From Pseudonocardia nigra (GTDB taxonomy: Bacteria; Actinomycetota; Actinomycetes; Mycobacteriales; Pseudonocardiaceae): DNA of 64,000 bases. A model generated the notes under the pieces. The model had not been told where the DNA came from. It did no database searches and saw nothing but the letters and a program-made list of their open reading frames with translations. Below, piece by piece: positions 1-9,195 of the stretch (position 1 is its first letter; every line of letters begins with the position of its first letter). Position numbers and translations under genes: made by a program. The stretch spans positions 86,067 through 150,066 of the forward strand of contig NZ_JAHKRK010000001.1 in assembly GCF_019396355.1 (NCBI RefSeq), written 5' to 3'.

Positions 1-1
1 C

Positions 2-1774
2 GCCCAGGTGGCAGCAGCCCGCGAGCGCACGATGCGCGAGGCGCGGATCGCCGCCGCGCTGCACCACCCGCACGTCGTGTCGATCTTCGATGTCGTGGTC
101 GAGGACGACGAACCGTGGTTGATCCTGGAGTTCGTCGACTCCCGCAGCCTCGGTGGCGTGCTCGACGAACGCGGCCCGTTGCCACCCGCCGAGGTCGCGG
201 CCATCGGGGCCCAGGTGGCCGGGGCGTTGGCCGCCGCGCACGAGGCCGGGATCGTGCACCGTGACGTCAAGCCCGACAACGTCCTCATCGACCGGTCGAG
301 AACCCGCCGACCGGGCGAGCGGGTGCCCCTGGTGAAGCTCACCGACTTCGGCATCGCACACATCGCCGACGCCCCGACGATCACCGCGTCGCACCTGCTG
401 ACCGGCACCCCCGCCTACTTCGCGCCCGAGACGGCGCGCGGTCAGGGCACGGATCCGCGCAGCGACGTGTACGCGCTGGGCGCCACCCTGTACACCGCGA
501 TGGAGGGCCACCCGCCGTTCGGCAGCGGCGACGACAACGTCCTGGGCCTGCTCAGCCGGATCGCCCGCGGCGACGTGCCGCCGCCACGTCGCGCCGGACC
601 GCTGACCGACCTGTTGCGCCGGCTCATGGCCGACGACCCGGACGCCCGCCCGACCGCGGCGCAGGCCCACCTCGAGCTCGACCGCCTGTCCGACACCCGC
701 ACATCCGCCGCGGCCACCGTCGTCGGGCCCGCCGCGCCCACGGCGCCCGTCGACACCCTGGTCACTGCGCCGGTTCCCCGACGCCGGCGGATGGCCGTGG
801 CCGTGGTCGGCGTCCTCACCATGGCCGCCGCCGCCGTGGCGGTCACGATCGCCGCGTTCACGCCGGACCCGCCCGGTTCCGCCCGGCCCGCGTCCGGCGC
901 GGCCGCCACCGGCGCACCGGCGGCCAACGGTGGGACCGTCGCCATCGCCGACCCGGAGATCGCCGACCCGTGCTCACTCATGGACCCGGATGCGCTGGCG
1001 GAGTACGGCTCGACCGCGCTCGACCGGCACAACGCGACCTTCGCCGGCTGCCGGATCGACATCGTCCGCCCGGGCGGCAGCAGGGTGAGCGTGGCCGCCA
1101 TGTTCGAGAACGCGCAGGAGGTCGTGCTGGCGACCGACGGCACCGAGGGGCAGATGCGGGGTTTCACCGTCCTCCGGTTCCCGCACGGCGGAAGCCTCTG
1201 TCAACGGCGGGTGCTGCTGGCCGATGGCAACGGCGTGCTGCTCACGGCCACCGCCCATGACCCCGCCGCGGACACGGGCGCCCTCTGCGCCATCGCCGAG
1301 AGCGGCATGGTCACCGTGGTCGACCGACTGACCGAAGGAGGGCTGGGTGTCCGCGCCCGGCTCGACGCCGCCAGTCCGCTGGCCGGCATCGAGGCGTGCA
1401 CCCTGCTCGCCGCGCCGGACCTGGCGGGAATCCCCGGCCTGTCGCCCGGGCGGCCGCGCTTCGCGGGCTGGGGATGCATCTGGAGCACGAACACGGCGCC
1501 CCGTCTCGACATCCACCTGTGGTACATGCGGCGCCCTCCCCTCGTTCCGGACGACGGCGTCGCAGCGGACTTCGCCGGCCGCCCCGGAACCGTCAGAGCC
1601 GGGGCGGGGCACTGCCTGGTCCAGTTCGTCCAGCGGAGGTACGCCGCCGGCGGCACGGACCGCGTCGAGACCGTCGCGTTGACGCACTACGGCAGCGGAT
1701 CGCCGGACGACCTGTGCCGGACCGCGACGGCTCTCGCCACCGCGGCCGCGACCAAGCTCCCCCTCCCGACCTGA
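2..1774 (+). CDS. Ser/Thr protein kinase with exported C-terminal tail (5' partial)
   Basis: Hanks-type (Pkn) membrane kinase expected to phosphorylate cytoplasmic proteins in response to an external cue. The frame is open through the left edge, so the glycine loop and catalytic Lys lie outside the window; the GTG at position 8 is probably internal. The catalytic loop HRDVKPDN is near nt 257, DFG near 344, and a single transmembrane helix lies at about 790-870. About 290 exported residues follow. They form two modules, each starting with a Cys segment (DPCSLM, EACTLL) and carrying further Cys (GCRI, GCIW), which looks DUF3558-like (inference). No PASTA repeats are seen. It converges with the enoyl-CoA hydratase gene across about 30 bp. 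Confidence 0.88.
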   Translation, partial: AQVAAARERTMREARIAAALHHPHVVSIFDVVVEDDEPWLILEFVDSRSLGGVLDERGPLPPAEVAAIGAQVAGALAAAHEAGIVHRDVKPDNVLIDRSRTRRPGERVPLVKLTDFGIAHIADAPTITASHLLTGTPAYFAPETARGQGTDPRSDVYALGATLYTAMEGHPPFGSGDDNVLGLLSRIARGDVPPPRRAGPLTDLLRRLMADDPDARPTAAQAHLELDRLSDTRTSAAATVVGPAAPTAPVDTLVTAPVPRRRRMAVAVVGVLTMAAAAVAVTIAAFTPDPPGSARPASGAAATGAPAANGGTVAIADPEIADPCSLMDPDALAEYGSTALDRHNATFAGCRIDIVRPGGSRVSVAAMFENAQEVVLATDGTEGQMRGFTVLRFPHGGSLCQRRVLLADGNGVLLTATAHDPAADTGALCAIAESGMVTVVDRLTEGGLGVRARLDAASPLAGIEACTLLAAPDLAGIPGLSPGRPRFAGWGCIWSTNTAPRLDIHLWYMRRPPLVPDDGVAADFAGRPGTVRAGAGHCLVQFVQRRYAAGGTDRVETVALTHYGSGSPDDLCRTATALATAAATKLPLPT

Positions 1775-1805
1775 CAGGCGTCGGCGGACTCATCGGTCAG
1801 GAGGT

Positions 1806-2537
1806 TCAACCACGGAACGCTTCTTCCGGTCCTATCTCGCCCGGCGTGCCCCCGGCCGGACAGGTCCCTGATCGGATCGTCGCCGATACTGCTGCGAATC
1901 CCCCTCGATACGCGGCTGAGACATCGCGTTTGACGGCTCGGGCGGCGCGGTTCGGGTAGCGAGCGATCGCGTCCGCCAGCCGCTGGGCCTCGATCACGAC
2001 GTCGTCGTCGGGGACGGATCGCATCGCGATGCCCGCTGTCACCAGCTGCGCCGCGTCCATCGGCTCGCATCCCAGCGTCAGCCGGAGGGCGAGCGCCATG
2101 GGGTACTTCGTGGCCATCCATGCCAGGTTGACTGGTGGCGTCATCCCCATCGCGGCCTCCTTCACCTGCAGGATCGCCGTCTCGCCCGCGACGAGCAGGT
2201 CGCAGGCCAGCGCGAGCGCCGCGCCGGCGTTGATCGCGGCGCGCTCGAGGGCCGCGACCGTCGGCGTCGTCATCGCGTGGATCCGGAGGTGCAGGTCCGC
2301 CCAGGCGGCGCCGACGGCGGGCAGGTCGGGCTCGGCGAGGTCGAGTCCGGAGCAGAAGCATCCCCCCGCACCCCGGACGACGATCGCTGCGACGCCCGGA
2401 TCGTGCTCGAGCTCCGCGAACGCGGTCTGCAACCTCCCGATCGTCTCCCGGATGATCGCGTTGCGCCGCCGGGGTCGGTTGAGGATCACGTCCGCGCGAG
2501 GTCCGTGGCGTTCGACGAGGACTGTTGCGGCGCTCAT
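1806..2537 (-). CDS. enoyl-CoA hydratase/isomerase family protein
   Basis: Crotonase-fold enzyme of 243 residues, the usual length, expected to hydrate or isomerise an enoyl-CoA in the cytoplasm. Visible are the N-terminal LNRPRRRNAI segment, the oxyanion-hole motif CFCSGLDL (residues about 62-69) and GAALALACDLLVAG in the second CoA-binding region. The usual catalytic Glu pair is not clear: the second site reads KEAAMGMTPP, so the reaction (hydration, isomerisation, or another crotonase reaction) is open. Its ATG overlaps the TGA of the upstream acyl-CoA dehydrogenase (ATGA), making it the last gene of the minus-strand operon that begins at about 10.36 kb. Confidence 0.85.
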   Translation of the reverse strand: MSAATVLVERHGPRADVILNRPRRRNAIIRETIGRLQTAFAELEHDPGVAAIVVRGAGGCFCSGLDLAEPDLPAVGAAWADLHLRIHAMTTPTVAALERAAINAGAALALACDLLVAGETAILQVKEAAMGMTPPVNLAWMATKYPMALALRLTLGCEPMDAAQLVTAGIAMRSVPDDDVVIEAQRLADAIARYPNRAARAVKRDVSAAYRGGFAAVSATIRSGTCPAGGTPGEIGPEEAFRG

Positions 2538-3694
2538 CGCGGCAGCCCCAGCACGCGCTCGGCGATGATCGTGCGCTGGATCTGGTTCGAGCCGCGGGCG
2601 ATCCGCCGTCCCGGGCTCTCCAGCAGAACCCGCTGCAGCGGGGTCAGCCGGTAGCCGTCCTCGGCGGGCCGGGTGATCCCGTCGACCCCGAGCAGCTCCG
2701 CCGCCAGCAGGCCCATCTCCAGGTGCAGTTCCGACCAATTGATCTTGTCGATGGCCTGGAGGACCTGGGCGCTGCGCCCGGCGGCCATCTCGTCCGCGAC
2801 GCGGCGGCCGGTGAACCGCATGAGCTGCACCTGCGCGTACACGTCGACCATGCGCTCGGTCGCGGACGCGTCGAGCCGGTCGAGCTGCGCGAGCCGCCGG
2901 ACCAGGTCCGTGAGCTCGCGCTCGTAGCCGAGGTACTGCGAGGTGATGTGCCCGGCGCGCTCGGCGCCGAGCGTCGTCATCGCGACCTTCCAGCCGTTGT
3001 TCAGCCCGCCGATGACGTCGTCGAGGGACGCGACCGCGTCGTCGAACAGCAGATGGTTGAAGCCGTGGTCGCCGGTCATCATCCGGATCGGTTCGACCCG
3101 GACACCACCCGCCGCCATGTCGAGGACGACGTAGGAGATGCCGCGGTGCCGCGGCGCGTCCGGGTCGGTGCGGCACAGCAGGAACACCCGGTTGGCGTTG
3201 TGCGCGCCGGACTGCCAGATCTTCTCCCCGGTGATCCGCACCCGGTCGCCGTCCACGACACCGCGGGTGCGCAGCCGAGCCAGGTCCGACCCGGCCTCCG
3301 GCTCGGAGAAGCCCTGGCAGTACACGTCGTCGCCGGCGAGGATCCGGGGCAGCAGGCGCTCCTGCTGCTCCTCGGTCCCGTGCTGCAGGATCGCCGGGGC
3401 GAGCAACGTCTCGCCCATGCCGAGCGCCGGTCGCGGCACCCCCGCCCTCGCGAACTCCTCGTTGACGGCCATGCACGCGAAGGCGTCGAGCCCGCGCCCG
3501 CCGAACCGGGTCGGCCACGACAGGCAGAGCCAGCGCCCCGCGCGCAGGCGCTCGATCCAGGACCTCAGCTCGGGTCCGGTCTCGTAGTCCATGGGCTCGT
3601 GGGCGCCCGTCGCCGGCGGGGCGTGCGCCGCGTGCTCGCGCAACCGGTCCCGCACCTCGGCGCGCAGCTCTGCGAGGTCCTGTAGATCAGCCAT
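2534..3694 (-). CDS. acyl-CoA dehydrogenase (subunit 2 of pair)
   Basis: FAD-dependent acyl-CoA dehydrogenase of 386 residues that would introduce an alpha,beta double bond into an acyl-CoA. The FAD/substrate segment YCQGFSEPEAGSDLA lies near residue 120 and the C-terminus ends with the family signature GSNQIQRTIIAERVLG. I chose the ATG at 3694 (MADLQDLAEL) rather than an upstream in-frame GTG/ATG because it gives normal family length and overlaps the preceding gene by only 8 bases. It sits directly after another acyl-CoA dehydrogenase. In actinobacteria such adjacent pairs are often alpha2beta2 heterotetramers acting on CoA esters of bulky or branched acids, and I infer the same here. Confidence 0.88.
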   Translation of the reverse strand: MADLQDLAELRAEVRDRLREHAAHAPPATGAHEPMDYETGPELRSWIERLRAGRWLCLSWPTRFGGRGLDAFACMAVNEEFARAGVPRPALGMGETLLAPAILQHGTEEQQERLLPRILAGDDVYCQGFSEPEAGSDLARLRTRGVVDGDRVRITGEKIWQSGAHNANRVFLLCRTDPDAPRHRGISYVVLDMAAGGVRVEPIRMMTGDHGFNHLLFDDAVASLDDVIGGLNNGWKVAMTTLGAERAGHITSQYLGYERELTDLVRRLAQLDRLDASATERMVDVYAQVQLMRFTGRRVADEMAAGRSAQVLQAIDKINWSELHLEMGLLAAELLGVDGITRPAEDGYRLTPLQRVLLESPGRRIARGSNQIQRTIIAERVLGLPR

Positions 3695-4802
3695 GGCCGG
3701 CCGCCAACTGCCGCACCCGCTCACTGATGATCATCTTGTGGTACCCGCTCTCCCCGAAGAGCGCGCGGTTGGTCACCGCCCGCTTGTAGTGGAGGTTCAC
3801 CTCGTGCTCCCAGGCGAAGCCCATGGCGCCGTGCAGCTGGATGCACTCGACGGCGACCCGCGGATACATCCGGTCGGCCACCAGCTTCGCGATGCTCGCC
3901 GCCTCGACGAACTCCTCGTGGCTGCCGGCGTCGGCGTGGGCGAGCGCCCCGTACGCCGCCGAGCGCACCGGTTCCAGCTCCCGCACCAGGTCGGCGCACA
4001 GGTGCTTCACCGCCTGCAGTGATCCCACCACGACGCCGAACTGCTCCCGGCCCGTGACGTGCTCGACCGCGAGCTCGAGGCACCGGGACGCCCCGCCGGC
4101 CGCTTCCAGCGCGAGGGCGACCCCGCCGAACGCGTACGCGTCCTCGATCGGGCGGCGCGCGCACCCGTCCGTGAGGAGCCGCGCCGGGGTCCGGTCGAGG
4201 TCGACGGTGGCGAGCGGGCGGGTCAGGTCGAGGGTCGGGACCACCGTCACCTCCGCGTCCGCGGTCGCGACCGCGAGGACGTGCGGCTCCCCGTCGATCT
4301 CGGCCGCCACGAGGACGACGTCCGCCTCGGCGACGCCGACCGCCGGCGTGGTCCGGCCCGAGACCGACCATCCGGCGCCGCGGCCGGCCACCACCGGGCC
4401 CGGCCGGTCCGGTGGCCCGAGCGCGGCCGCGACCGTCGTCCGCCCGGCGACGACGGAGTCCAGGATCTGCCCTGCCGCGTCGGCGTCGCACCTCGTCAGC
4501 AGCCGCGTGGCGACGCACTCGGCCACATACGGCACGGGGTACAGGGTGCGACCCAGCTCCTCGACGGCGATCCCGGGCCCGGACCAGCCGAAGCCCTGGC
4601 CACCCCGGTCCTCCGGCACCGGGAGGGCGCGCAGGCCGAGCATCCGGTCGATCGCGGTCCAGGTGCCCTGCGGATCACCGCCGCGGCCCTCGATCAGGTC
4701 CCGGGTGTGCGCGGCCGAGGCCGTCCGGGCGAACAGGCCGCGCAGCGAGTCGCGGAACATCTCCTGTTCCTCGGCGGCGAGCGTGGCGGCGGCCGTGCTC
4801 AC
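3687..4802 (-). CDS. acyl-CoA dehydrogenase (subunit 1 of pair)
   Basis: Acyl-CoA dehydrogenase of 371 residues, more divergent than its partner. The central beta domain is recognisable, and the C-terminal helical domain carries AVEHVTGREQFG followed by QLHGAMGFAWEHEVNLHYKRA, typical of the smaller FadE-like subunit. The GTG start at 4802 overlaps the TGA of the upstream hydrolase gene (GTGA), indicating translational coupling. With the following gene it probably makes a heteromeric enzyme using electron-transfer flavoprotein. Substrate is unknown; the operon suggests the CoA ester of an imported carboxylate. Confidence 0.85.
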   Translation of the reverse strand: MSTAAATLAAEEQEMFRDSLRGLFARTASAAHTRDLIEGRGGDPQGTWTAIDRMLGLRALPVPEDRGGQGFGWSGPGIAVEELGRTLYPVPYVAECVATRLLTRCDADAAGQILDSVVAGRTTVAAALGPPDRPGPVVAGRGAGWSVSGRTTPAVGVAEADVVLVAAEIDGEPHVLAVATADAEVTVVPTLDLTRPLATVDLDRTPARLLTDGCARRPIEDAYAFGGVALALEAAGGASRCLELAVEHVTGREQFGVVVGSLQAVKHLCADLVRELEPVRSAAYGALAHADAGSHEEFVEAASIAKLVADRMYPRVAVECIQLHGAMGFAWEHEVNLHYKRAVTNRALFGESGYHKMIISERVRQLAAGHG

Positions 4803-6115
4803 AGCGACACCCGTGGCGCGCCGCCCGCCAGCGTCTCGACCTGCTCGAGTGTCGGCCTGCCCTCGACCACGCCTGTCGACTCGGCGACCGCCCACCCGTA
4901 GATGCCCCGCGCCATCGTGCTGCGTTCGCGCGCGACGAGGTCGGAAAACACCCGCGCCCGGACCGCGTGCACGCCGCCGTCGGCGGGGGCGGCCTGCACG
5001 GCGAGCTGGGAGAGGTGCGCCGCCAGCCGCAGGTCGCCCTCCTCCGCCAGCGCGGCCGCCCGCTCGGCCAGCCGGCCCGGGCCGCCGCACAGCGCGGCGA
5101 TCTCCGTGGCGAGCGCCCCCTGCGGGGCGGGCTTCAGGTTCGCCGGGTTGCCGTCGTACCAGCCGCCGTACATGCGCCACACGTTGCGCACGACGAACTG
5201 GGGCTCGTCGTAGACGGGCTGCAGGTAGGGCTTCGCGGCGAGCTCGTCGGGCACCCTCACCTCGTGGACGGCATCGAGGACGGTGCCGCCGCCGTTCATG
5301 ATCGCGAGTGTCTGGTCGACGATCGTCTCGAGGTACGCGGCGGTGCAGGTGAGTGCCTCCCGGACCCGGTCGGCCCCCCGGATCGGCACGCCGTGGCTGC
5401 CGAGCATCAGCTCGGCGTCCAGCTCCGCCATCCGGCGCAGCGCCGCCGCCCACTCCACGGGGTAGCGCTGCACCTTCTGCGGGTTGCCCGCGTTCGGCGA
5501 GACCCAGATGAACAGGTCGCCGGGGAACAGGATCCGGGACTCGGACAGGAAGCCGACGGTGTGGTCGTCGGTCTCGCCGAGCTCGTGCCGCAGGTGCAAC
5601 CGCATCCCGCCGGTCTCCAGCAGGTGGGTGTCGGTGTAGGTCACGTCGGGGCGGCGGTAGGACTCGGGCCAGGCGATCGCCCCGTTGCGGAACTGCCGCT
5701 GGTTGATCAGCCTGTTGTAGCCCCGGGTGCGCTCGTACCGGTCGAACCGGGGCAGCACGCGCTCGTGGGCGATCACCAGCGGCCGTGGCCTGCCGGCGCG
5801 GTCGGCCTCGGCGTCGAACGGGCCGACCCCGCCCACGTGGTCCAGGTGCCCGTGGGAGTAGATCGCGTGGCTCACCGGCGAGGTGTCCCAGGATCGGATC
5901 GCCCGGAACAGCGCCTCGGCCCCGCTGCGCGACCCGGTGTCGAACAGCACGAGCGACTCGTGCGCCGCGATCGCGAACGCGTGCCCGAAGCCGGGGATCA
6001 TCGCGACGCCGCCCGCGACCTCCTCCAGGTGGCCGGGCCCGTAGCGGCGGATCTCGTTCAGCGGCGCCTTCCCGGTCCAGACGTCGTCGGCCAGGTCCAG
6101 CAGGGATCGGGTCAT
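4799..6115 (-). CDS. alkylsulfatase-like metallo-beta-lactamase hydrolase
   Basis: Cytoplasmic MBL-fold hydrolase of 438 residues without a signal peptide. The dinuclear metal motif HGHLDH is at residues 88-93, preceded by VLFDTGS (57-63). Further candidate metal ligands are ELGETDDHTVG and GDLFIW. The C-terminal third has the alkyl-sulfatase dimerisation pattern (MYGGWYDGNPANLKP, then GDLRLAAHLSQLAVQAAP). The SCP2-like third domain of classical SdsA1-type alkylsulfatases is absent, so it is shorter than those enzymes (about 600 residues or more). Embedding between a TctA permease gene and acyl-CoA dehydrogenases, with ATGA/GTGA overlaps on both sides, suggests it releases an acid or alcohol that is then activated to CoA. 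A lactonase or ester hydrolase is an alternative. Confidence 0.82.
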   Translation of the reverse strand: MTRSLLDLADDVWTGKAPLNEIRRYGPGHLEEVAGGVAMIPGFGHAFAIAAHESLVLFDTGSRSGAEALFRAIRSWDTSPVSHAIYSHGHLDHVGGVGPFDAEADRAGRPRPLVIAHERVLPRFDRYERTRGYNRLINQRQFRNGAIAWPESYRRPDVTYTDTHLLETGGMRLHLRHELGETDDHTVGFLSESRILFPGDLFIWVSPNAGNPQKVQRYPVEWAAALRRMAELDAELMLGSHGVPIRGADRVREALTCTAAYLETIVDQTLAIMNGGGTVLDAVHEVRVPDELAAKPYLQPVYDEPQFVVRNVWRMYGGWYDGNPANLKPAPQGALATEIAALCGGPGRLAERAAALAEEGDLRLAAHLSQLAVQAAPADGGVHAVRARVFSDLVARERSTMARGIYGWAVAESTGVVEGRPTLEQVETLAGGAPRVSL

Positions 6116-7662
6116 CGGGACTTCCTCGTCGTCGTGGGGTGCAGCGGCTCGGCGGGTGGGGCCGGTTCCTCGGGCGGCGCCGGGGCACGGCGGGCCCTGC
6201 GGCGCAGGTGCGCGCGCACCACGAGGGCGACGACGACCGCGCCGACCAGCGCGTCCACCACCGGCCTGCCGAGCACGTAGTAGGGGTCCGCCGCGGAGAA
6301 CGTCAGGGTCTGGCGCAGGGACGACTCGAGCGTGGGCGTCAGCACGACCGCCAGCACGAGCGGGGCCGGGTTGAGGTCCGCCCGCTTCAGGGCGAGCCCG
6401 ACCAGCCCGGCCGCGAACATGACGCCGACGTCGAACAGGCTGTTGTTCTCGGCGTAGACGCCCACGGTGCACAGGCCGAGCACGACCGACATGAGGATGC
6501 CGGGCGGCACCGAGAGCAGGCGGGTGAACAGGCCGACCATCGGGAGGTTGAGCAGCAGCAGCATGACGTTGGCGACGTACATCGCGGCGATGACGGTCCA
6601 GAACACGTCCGGCTCGTCGGCGATGAACGTCGGCCCGGGCACGATGCCGTTCAGCAGGAGGGCCGACAGGATGAGCGCCATCGTCGGCGCGAACGGGATC
6701 CCGAGGGCCATGAGCGGGACGAACGCGGCGCCTGCCGCGGCGTTGTTGGCCGACTCCGGGCCGGCCACCCCCTCCACCGCGCCGTGCCCGAACTCCTCCT
6801 TGCGCCTGGAGAGCTTGCGCTCGGTCATGTACGACGCGAACGTCGAGGTCACCGCGGCCGGCCCCGGGACGAGCCCGAGGAAGAACCCGATGCCCGCACC
6901 GCGCAGGGCGGCCGGCAGGGCGCGGCGCGCCTCGGCCCGGGTCGGGACGAGCTCACGCAGCCGGGGTGCGCTGACCTTCTCGACGCGGCGTGGGCGCGTG
7001 AGCTGGTCGAGGACCTCCGCCACGCCGAACAGGCCCATCGCGAGGGCGATGAAGCTGATCCCGCCGCTCAGCTCGGGCAGCCCGAAGGTGAAGCGCGACG
7101 TGGCCGTGAGCGGGTCGATCCCGACCAGCGCGATCGCCATGCCCAGCGCGACCATCAGCACGGACCGGGCGAGCTGCCCGGGGTTGAGCGCGACCAGCAG
7201 GCCGAGCCCGGCGACGGTGAGCGCCAGGTACTCCGGCGGGCCGAGCTGCACCGCGGCCGCGCCGAGCGTGGGGGCCAGCAGCATCAGCCCGACGATGCTG
7301 ATCGTTCCCGCGACGAACGACCCGACCGCGGCGATGCTGAGGGCCGCCCCGGCCCGGCCCTTCCTGGTCATCGCGTGCCCGTCGAGCACGGTCATGACCG
7401 ACGCGGACTCCCCCGGCAGCTTCAGCAGGATGGCCGTGGTCGAGCCGCCGTAGGCCGCGCCGTAGTAGATCCCGGCGAACAGGATCAGCGACCCGACCAC
7501 GCCGATCTGGGTGGAGATGCCCAGCAGGATCGACATCGCCCCGATCGGGCCGAGGCCCGGCAGCACCCCGACGAGGCTGCCCAGCACCACACCGGTCACG
7601 GCCAGCAGGAGGTACTCGACGGTCAGGAACTGGCCGAAGCCGGCGAGCAGGTCAGCGAGCAT
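6112..7662 (-). CDS. tctA: tripartite tricarboxylate transporter, large permease TctA
   Basis: Large integral-membrane subunit (516 residues, about 11-12 predicted helices) of a TTT-family secondary importer for carboxylates. The N-terminal segment GVLPGLGPIGAMSILL and the later YGGSTTAILLKLPGESAS are family hallmarks, with a second repeat-like half beginning at LGLVPGPAAVTSTFAS. It lies directly after tctB and tctC, with the normal C-B-A gene order, and its TGA overlaps the ATG of the alkylsulfatase-like hydrolase, which ties transport to that enzyme. Confidence 0.93.
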   Translation of the reverse strand: MLADLLAGFGQFLTVEYLLLAVTGVVLGSLVGVLPGLGPIGAMSILLGISTQIGVVGSLILFAGIYYGAAYGGSTTAILLKLPGESASVMTVLDGHAMTRKGRAGAALSIAAVGSFVAGTISIVGLMLLAPTLGAAAVQLGPPEYLALTVAGLGLLVALNPGQLARSVLMVALGMAIALVGIDPLTATSRFTFGLPELSGGISFIALAMGLFGVAEVLDQLTRPRRVEKVSAPRLRELVPTRAEARRALPAALRGAGIGFFLGLVPGPAAVTSTFASYMTERKLSRRKEEFGHGAVEGVAGPESANNAAAGAAFVPLMALGIPFAPTMALILSALLLNGIVPGPTFIADEPDVFWTVIAAMYVANVMLLLLNLPMVGLFTRLLSVPPGILMSVVLGLCTVGVYAENNSLFDVGVMFAAGLVGLALKRADLNPAPLVLAVVLTPTLESSLRQTLTFSAADPYYVLGRPVVDALVGAVVVALVVRAHLRRRARRAPAPPEEPAPPAEPLHPTTTRKSR

Positions 7663-7674
7663 CGCGGCCCCTCC

Positions 7675-8178
7675 TCACGGCAGGTATCCGTGCGGGAGCG
7701 GGATCCCGAGCCAGTACTCGAAGACCAGGAAGGCGGCGAAGTAGAACGCCACCCCGGTGCACACCGCGCCCGGGATCCGGATCCGCATGAGGTACGCGGC
7801 GGCGCCGACCAGGACGGCGGTGGCCGGGAGCAGCCCGACGACGTTCGTCTGCCACAGCACGATGGCCAGCAGCCCGACGACGGCGGCGAGCGTCGGCACG
7901 GGCCGCAGCCGCGGTGCGGCGACGGCCGCCGGTTCGTCCGCCGGGGCCACGGGGACCGGTCGGGCCCGGCGGTACGCGCCGACCGCCACGACGGCGCCCG
8001 ACCCGGCGAGGAGGCAGCCGGCGAGGAACGGGACGAACCCGGCGTCCGGCGCGGTGATCGAGCCCAGCCCGTAGCCGAGGCTGTGGACGGCGTAGGCCGC
8101 ACCGGCCCCCGCCACCGCGGCCGGCGTCGCCGCACCGGCCATCCGCCCCCGCTCGGTCGCCGCGACCCCGGTGGTCAC
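7675..8178 (-). CDS. tctB: tripartite tricarboxylate transporter, small permease TctB
   Basis: Small membrane subunit of the TTT importer, 167 residues with four hydrophobic segments. The N-terminal half has LGSITAPDAGFVPFLAGCLL, matching the TctB 'GPGFFP' region, followed by a charged cytoplasmic loop (residues about 65-85) and two more helix pairs. I chose the GTG at 8178 because it overlaps the stop of tctC (GTGA) and gives full family length; an internal ATG (MAGAAT) is a shorter alternative. Sequence conservation in TctB is low, so the call rests on position, topology and this motif. Confidence 0.85.
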   Translation of the reverse strand: MTTGVAATERGRMAGAATPAAVAGAGAAYAVHSLGYGLGSITAPDAGFVPFLAGCLLAGSGAVVAVGAYRRARPVPVAPADEPAAVAAPRLRPVPTLAAVVGLLAIVLWQTNVVGLLPATAVLVGAAAYLMRIRIPGAVCTGVAFYFAAFLVFEYWLGIPLPHGYLP

Positions 8179-9164
8179 AGCCCGCCCGCTTCCTCGACGA
8201 CCTTCCGCACCTCGGCCGAGCGCCGCTCGTAGTAGGTCATGAGCTCCAGCGCGCCCGCCGGGTCGATGCCCAGGCCCGACGCCTCGGCGACCTTCGCCAG
8301 CTCGGGCGACTCGAGCGCCTGCTCCACCGCGGTCGTCAGCTTCTGCACGACGTCGTCCGGGATGCCCTCGGGACCGAACATCGCGTAGATCCCGCCCGAC
8401 GCGACGTCGTACCCGGCTTCGGAGAGGGTGGGCACGTCCGGGAAGAACGGCGAACGCTCCGCCCCCGTCGCGGCGAGCACCCGCACGCTTCCGGCCTGCA
8501 CCTGGGGAAACACGGCGGCGGTCTGCGTGAGCGCCGCGTCGACGTTGTCGCCGAGCAGGGCCGTCGTCGCCGCGGCGTCCCCCTCGAAGTCGATCCGGTT
8601 GAACTGCACCCCCGCGGCCCGCTCGAGCAGCGTCGCCGTGAGCGCGTACGACAGCGGCCCCTCCCCCAGGCCGACGGTCCCCGGGGCGCTCCGGGCCGCC
8701 TCCACGAGGTCGTCGGCCGTCCGGAACGGCGAGCTCGCCGGGACGGCGACGAGGATGGCCCCCTCGGTGATCTGCATGATCGGCGTCAGCGCGAGCGGGT
8801 CGTAGGGCACGTCCTCGACGGCCGGGCTGAGCGTGATCGGGCCCTCCGGCGCGAACCCGATGGTGTAGCCGTCGGGCCGGGCGGACAGGATCTCGCTGAC
8901 CCCGACGACGCCACCGCCTCCCCCGCGGTTGACGACGCGGAGCTCCTCGGCCAGCACGTCGGTGGCGTTGACGCTGTCGACCAGCGCGCGGGCCAGCGCG
9001 TCGGAACCGCCGCCCGCCGGGTAGGGGACGATGACGTCGACGGGCCGGGTCGGGTAGTCCTCCGCGGACCCGCCGGGGGCGGCGCACGAGGCGAGCACGG
9101 TGGACAGGGCCAGCGCGGCGAGGCCCGCGCCGTACCTCCGGCGAACGGTCGGTGAGCAACGCAT
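8175..9164 (-). CDS. tctC: tripartite tricarboxylate transporter, substrate-binding lipoprotein TctC
   Basis: Extracytoplasmic solute receptor (329 residues) delivering a carboxylate to TctAB. A lipoprotein signal peptide ends in the lipobox LASC, so it is membrane-anchored. The mature protein begins DYPTRPVDVIVPYPAGGGSD, the classic Bug/TctC ligand-loop sequence, and later has VNRGGGGGVVG and GYTIGF. The ligand cannot be deduced from sequence. It is the second gene of the operon, 31 bp downstream of the CoA-transferase gene. Confidence 0.92.
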   Translation of the reverse strand: MRCSPTVRRRYGAGLAALALSTVLASCAAPGGSAEDYPTRPVDVIVPYPAGGGSDALARALVDSVNATDVLAEELRVVNRGGGGGVVGVSEILSARPDGYTIGFAPEGPITLSPAVEDVPYDPLALTPIMQITEGAILVAVPASSPFRTADDLVEAARSAPGTVGLGEGPLSYALTATLLERAAGVQFNRIDFEGDAAATTALLGDNVDAALTQTAAVFPQVQAGSVRVLAATGAERSPFFPDVPTLSEAGYDVASGGIYAMFGPEGIPDDVVQKLTTAVEQALESPELAKVAEASGLGIDPAGALELMTYYERRSAEVRKVVEEAGGL

Positions 9165-9195
9165 GAGGGCGTCCTTCCTCGGGTGGCGTGCCGCG

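Noticed and set aside
3687..6188. 833-codon reading frame containing an acyl-CoA dehydrogenase at its end
   Set aside because: Only the last 371 codons are real; the upstream part is a shadow of the MBL hydrolase gene. The GTG at 4802 is the supported start.
5785..8232. 815-codon open frame on the plus strand opposite tctA/tctB
   Set aside because: Arg/Gln/Asp-rich, low-complexity translation; the opposite strand encodes clear TTT permeases with membrane helices.
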